A stretch of DNA of 64,000 nucleotides from CAXXOZ01 sp963676435. GTDB taxonomy: Bacteria; Bacillota; Clostridia; Lachnospirales; Lachnospiraceae. Position 1 is the first letter of the stretch; every line of letters begins with the position of its first letter. A program made the translations under genes and the position numbers. The notes beneath the pieces were generated by a model that saw only the letters and a list, made by a program, of their open reading frames with translations, was not told the origin of the DNA and did not search any database. The stretch spans positions 1-64,000 of the forward strand of contig CAXXOZ010000021.1 in assembly GCA_963676435.2 (NCBI GenBank), written 5' to 3'. This document shows positions 62,569 through 64,000 of the stretch, piece after piece.

Positions 62569-63643
62569 TTACTTCATTTCTTCTAATATTAATTTTGTTA
62601 TTTCACTACATGACTCGGCTTTTTCACCTGCTTTAGCTAAATCATTCGTTCTGTAGCCTTTTTCTAAAACTTTATTAATCGCTGCCTCAATAAAGTCCGC
62701 TTCTTCTTCAAGTCCAAAGGAAATTCTTATCATCATTGCTGCTGATAAAATCGTAGCAATTGGATTAGCTTTATCCTGTCCTGCAATGTCTGGTGCTGAA
62801 CCATGAATAGGCTCATAAAGACCTCTCTTTGTCTCTCCAAGTGATGCAGATGCAAGTAAACCTATTGAACCTGTTATCTGAGATGCTTCATCTGAAAGAA
62901 TATCTCCAAACATATTGCTGGTTACTACTACATCAAACTGTGAAGGATTCTTCACTAACTGCATAGCCGCATTATCAACTAACATATCTGAATATTCTAC
63001 TTCTGGATATTCTTTTGATAATCTGTGCATAACTTCTCTCCACAATCTGGAGCTATCAAGTACATTTGCTTTATCTATACTAATTAAGTTTTTTCTACGG
63101 CTCATTGCAAGTTCAAAACCAATTCTTCCGATTCTTTCTACTTCCATTTCGCTGTAGCACTCAGTATCATAAGCTTCTCTACCATACTGACCTTCACGGT
63201 AGCCTCTTTCGCCAAAATATATTCCTCCTGTAAGCTCTCTTACAAAAATCATATCAAAGCCTTTATCTGCTACTTCTGCTCTAAGTGGACAAGAATCTTT
63301 TAATTCATCTAAGAGTCTTGCTGGTCTAAGATTTGCGAAAAGTTCCATTTCTTTTCTTATTCCAAGAAGTGCTTTTTCTGGTCTTATTTCTCCTGGTAAA
63401 GTATCCCATTTCGGTCCACCAACAGATCCCATCAAAACAGAGTCACTTTCAAGACAAACTTTTACTGTTTCTTCTGGTAATGGTTTGCCATGTAGCATCA
63501 ATCGCGCAGCCTCCCATTAAAACTTTGGTGAAGTTAAATTCATGATTAAACTTTTTTGCAACCACTTCTAAAACTTCAAGAGCAGAACCAACTATCTCAG
63601 GTCCAATTCCATCTCCTTCAATTACTGCCACATTATATTTCAT
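62569..63643 (-). pseudogene. leuB: 3-isopropylmalate dehydrogenase with one frameshift
   Basis: NAD-dependent enzyme of leucine synthesis. The first part, MKYNVAVIEGDGIGPEIVGS to GGCAIDAT, and the second part from GKPLPEETVKVCLESDSVLM to the end together give a full ~357-residue LeuB. The second part includes RELTGGIYFGER, DKANVLDSSRLWREV, VDNAAMQLV, GDILSDEASQITGSIGLLAS and EPIHGSAPDIAG. They are in different frames; dropping one base at 63491 (ACATGG to ACTGG on the coding strand) joins them as IDATGKPLP. Starts two bases after the corrected leuD stop. Either a sequence error or a very recent mutation. Confidence 0.9.
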
Positions 63644-63645
63644 TT

Positions 63646-64000
63646 TTACTTACCTCCGTTAATTGAATTTAATAATCCACCGGAAGCAATAATTTTTTGT
63701 AAGAAATCCGGAAAATGGTGGGAAAGTATCAACTGTGTTTGTTGTAAGGTTTTTAATTTCTCCCTTATCAACATCGATTTCCACTTCATCACCTTCATTT
63801 ATTACTGCATCAGATTCAATAATTGGAAGTCCTATATTAATTGCATTTCTATAAAATATTCTGGCAAAGCTCTTTGCCACAACTACTGAAATGCCTGATT
63901 CTTTTATGGCTAAAGGAGCATGTTCACGAGAAGATCCACATCCAAAGTTGTTTCCTGCTACCATAATATCTCCTGGCTTAACTTTTTCAACAAAAGTCTT
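63646..64000 (-). CDS. leuD: 3-isopropylmalate dehydratase small subunit (partial, frameshifted near end)
   Basis: C-terminal part of LeuD, which with LeuC isomerises isopropylmalate. Visible: FVEKVKPGDIMVAGNNFGCG, SSREHAPLAIKESG, SFARIFYRNAINIGLPIIES. As read, the frame ends at 63659 with an atypical tail (FLTKNYCFRWIIKFN). Removing one base of the A-run 63712-63715 restores PFPDFLQKIIASGGLLNSIN and a stop at 63646-63648 overlapping the leuB ribosome binding site. The N-terminus is beyond base 64000. leuC is expected further upstream. Confidence 0.9.

Noticed and set aside
1..64000. CRISPR arrays, prophage genes, intact insertion sequences or rRNA
   Set aside because: No regularly spaced repeats, transposase, integrase or rRNA sequence was seen on either strand.

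Overview
The window is a low-GC, gene-dense stretch of a bacterial chromosome. The gene families, strong AGGAGG-type ribosome binding sites, tRNA and U-tailed terminators point to the Clostridia (Bacillota): type III glutamine synthetase, CvfB, WYL and PucR/CdaR regulators, FtsEX with an EnvC-like partner, and a YjfB-like motility peptide with a sigma-D-like promoter. A genus cannot be fixed from the sequence alone. About four fifths of the genes lie on the minus strand.

Layout. 1-3.4 kb: uvrB-uvrA excision repair (uvrA cut by the window edge). 3.5-6.0 kb: a GntP-type permease divergent from a LysR regulator, with a perfect palindrome between them. 6.0-11.1 kb: CdaR-type regulator, ftsE, ftsX, an EnvC-like M23 protein and a CtpA protease, a cell-wall and division block. 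11.3-14.1 kb: YjfB-like peptide, ridA, cvfB, acyl-ACP thioesterase, tRNA-Gln and a small unknown protein. 14.2-18.9 kb: oligopeptide-type ABC importer with both ATPases fused. 19-22.5 kb: AI-2E family exporter, secreted nuclease, HAD-GNAT fusion, cyclophilin. 22.9-28.8 kb: a complete Pho block (pstSCAB, phoU, phoP, phoR) behind a PhoP box. 28.9-33.4 kb: a LacI-sensor diguanylate cyclase and glnN, which has a leader peptide and attenuator. 33.4-38 kb: MarR and a heterodimeric ABC exporter. 38-44.5 kb: GT2-GtrA, PIG-L deacetylase, DUF1295, DUF2207, LemA and a small alarmone synthetase. 44.6-50.4 kb: fba, mntP, an Amt-PII fusion with attenuator, a MerR regulator, and a malate/lactate-type dehydrogenase.

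50.5-56.3 kb is the least ordinary part. A secreted subtilisin-type protease carries a C-terminal H-x3-D-x3-H domain and sits next to three paralogous lipoproteins. Remnants of the protease C-terminus lie in front of the other two lipoproteins, with a probable group II intron scrap and a degenerate direct repeat. The protease promoter has a tandem pair of identical 14-bp palindromes just upstream of its -35. It looks like a protease/lipoprotein module that was copied three times and has partly decayed.

56.4-62 kb: lipoprotein metallo-beta-lactamase, PucR regulator, YiiX-like hydrolase, YhcC-type radical SAM protein, WYL regulator. 62-64 kb: a lipoprotein gene and leuB-leuD, which together hold four single-base insertions in 1.7 kb. 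That pattern suggests local sequence error or recent decay.

Two systems link genes across the window. Nitrogen assimilation is represented by glnN and amt-PII, both behind leader terminators. Phosphate acquisition is represented by the PhoP-box-driven pst-pho operon. All assignments come from reading translated sequence and recalled family features; no database search was run.
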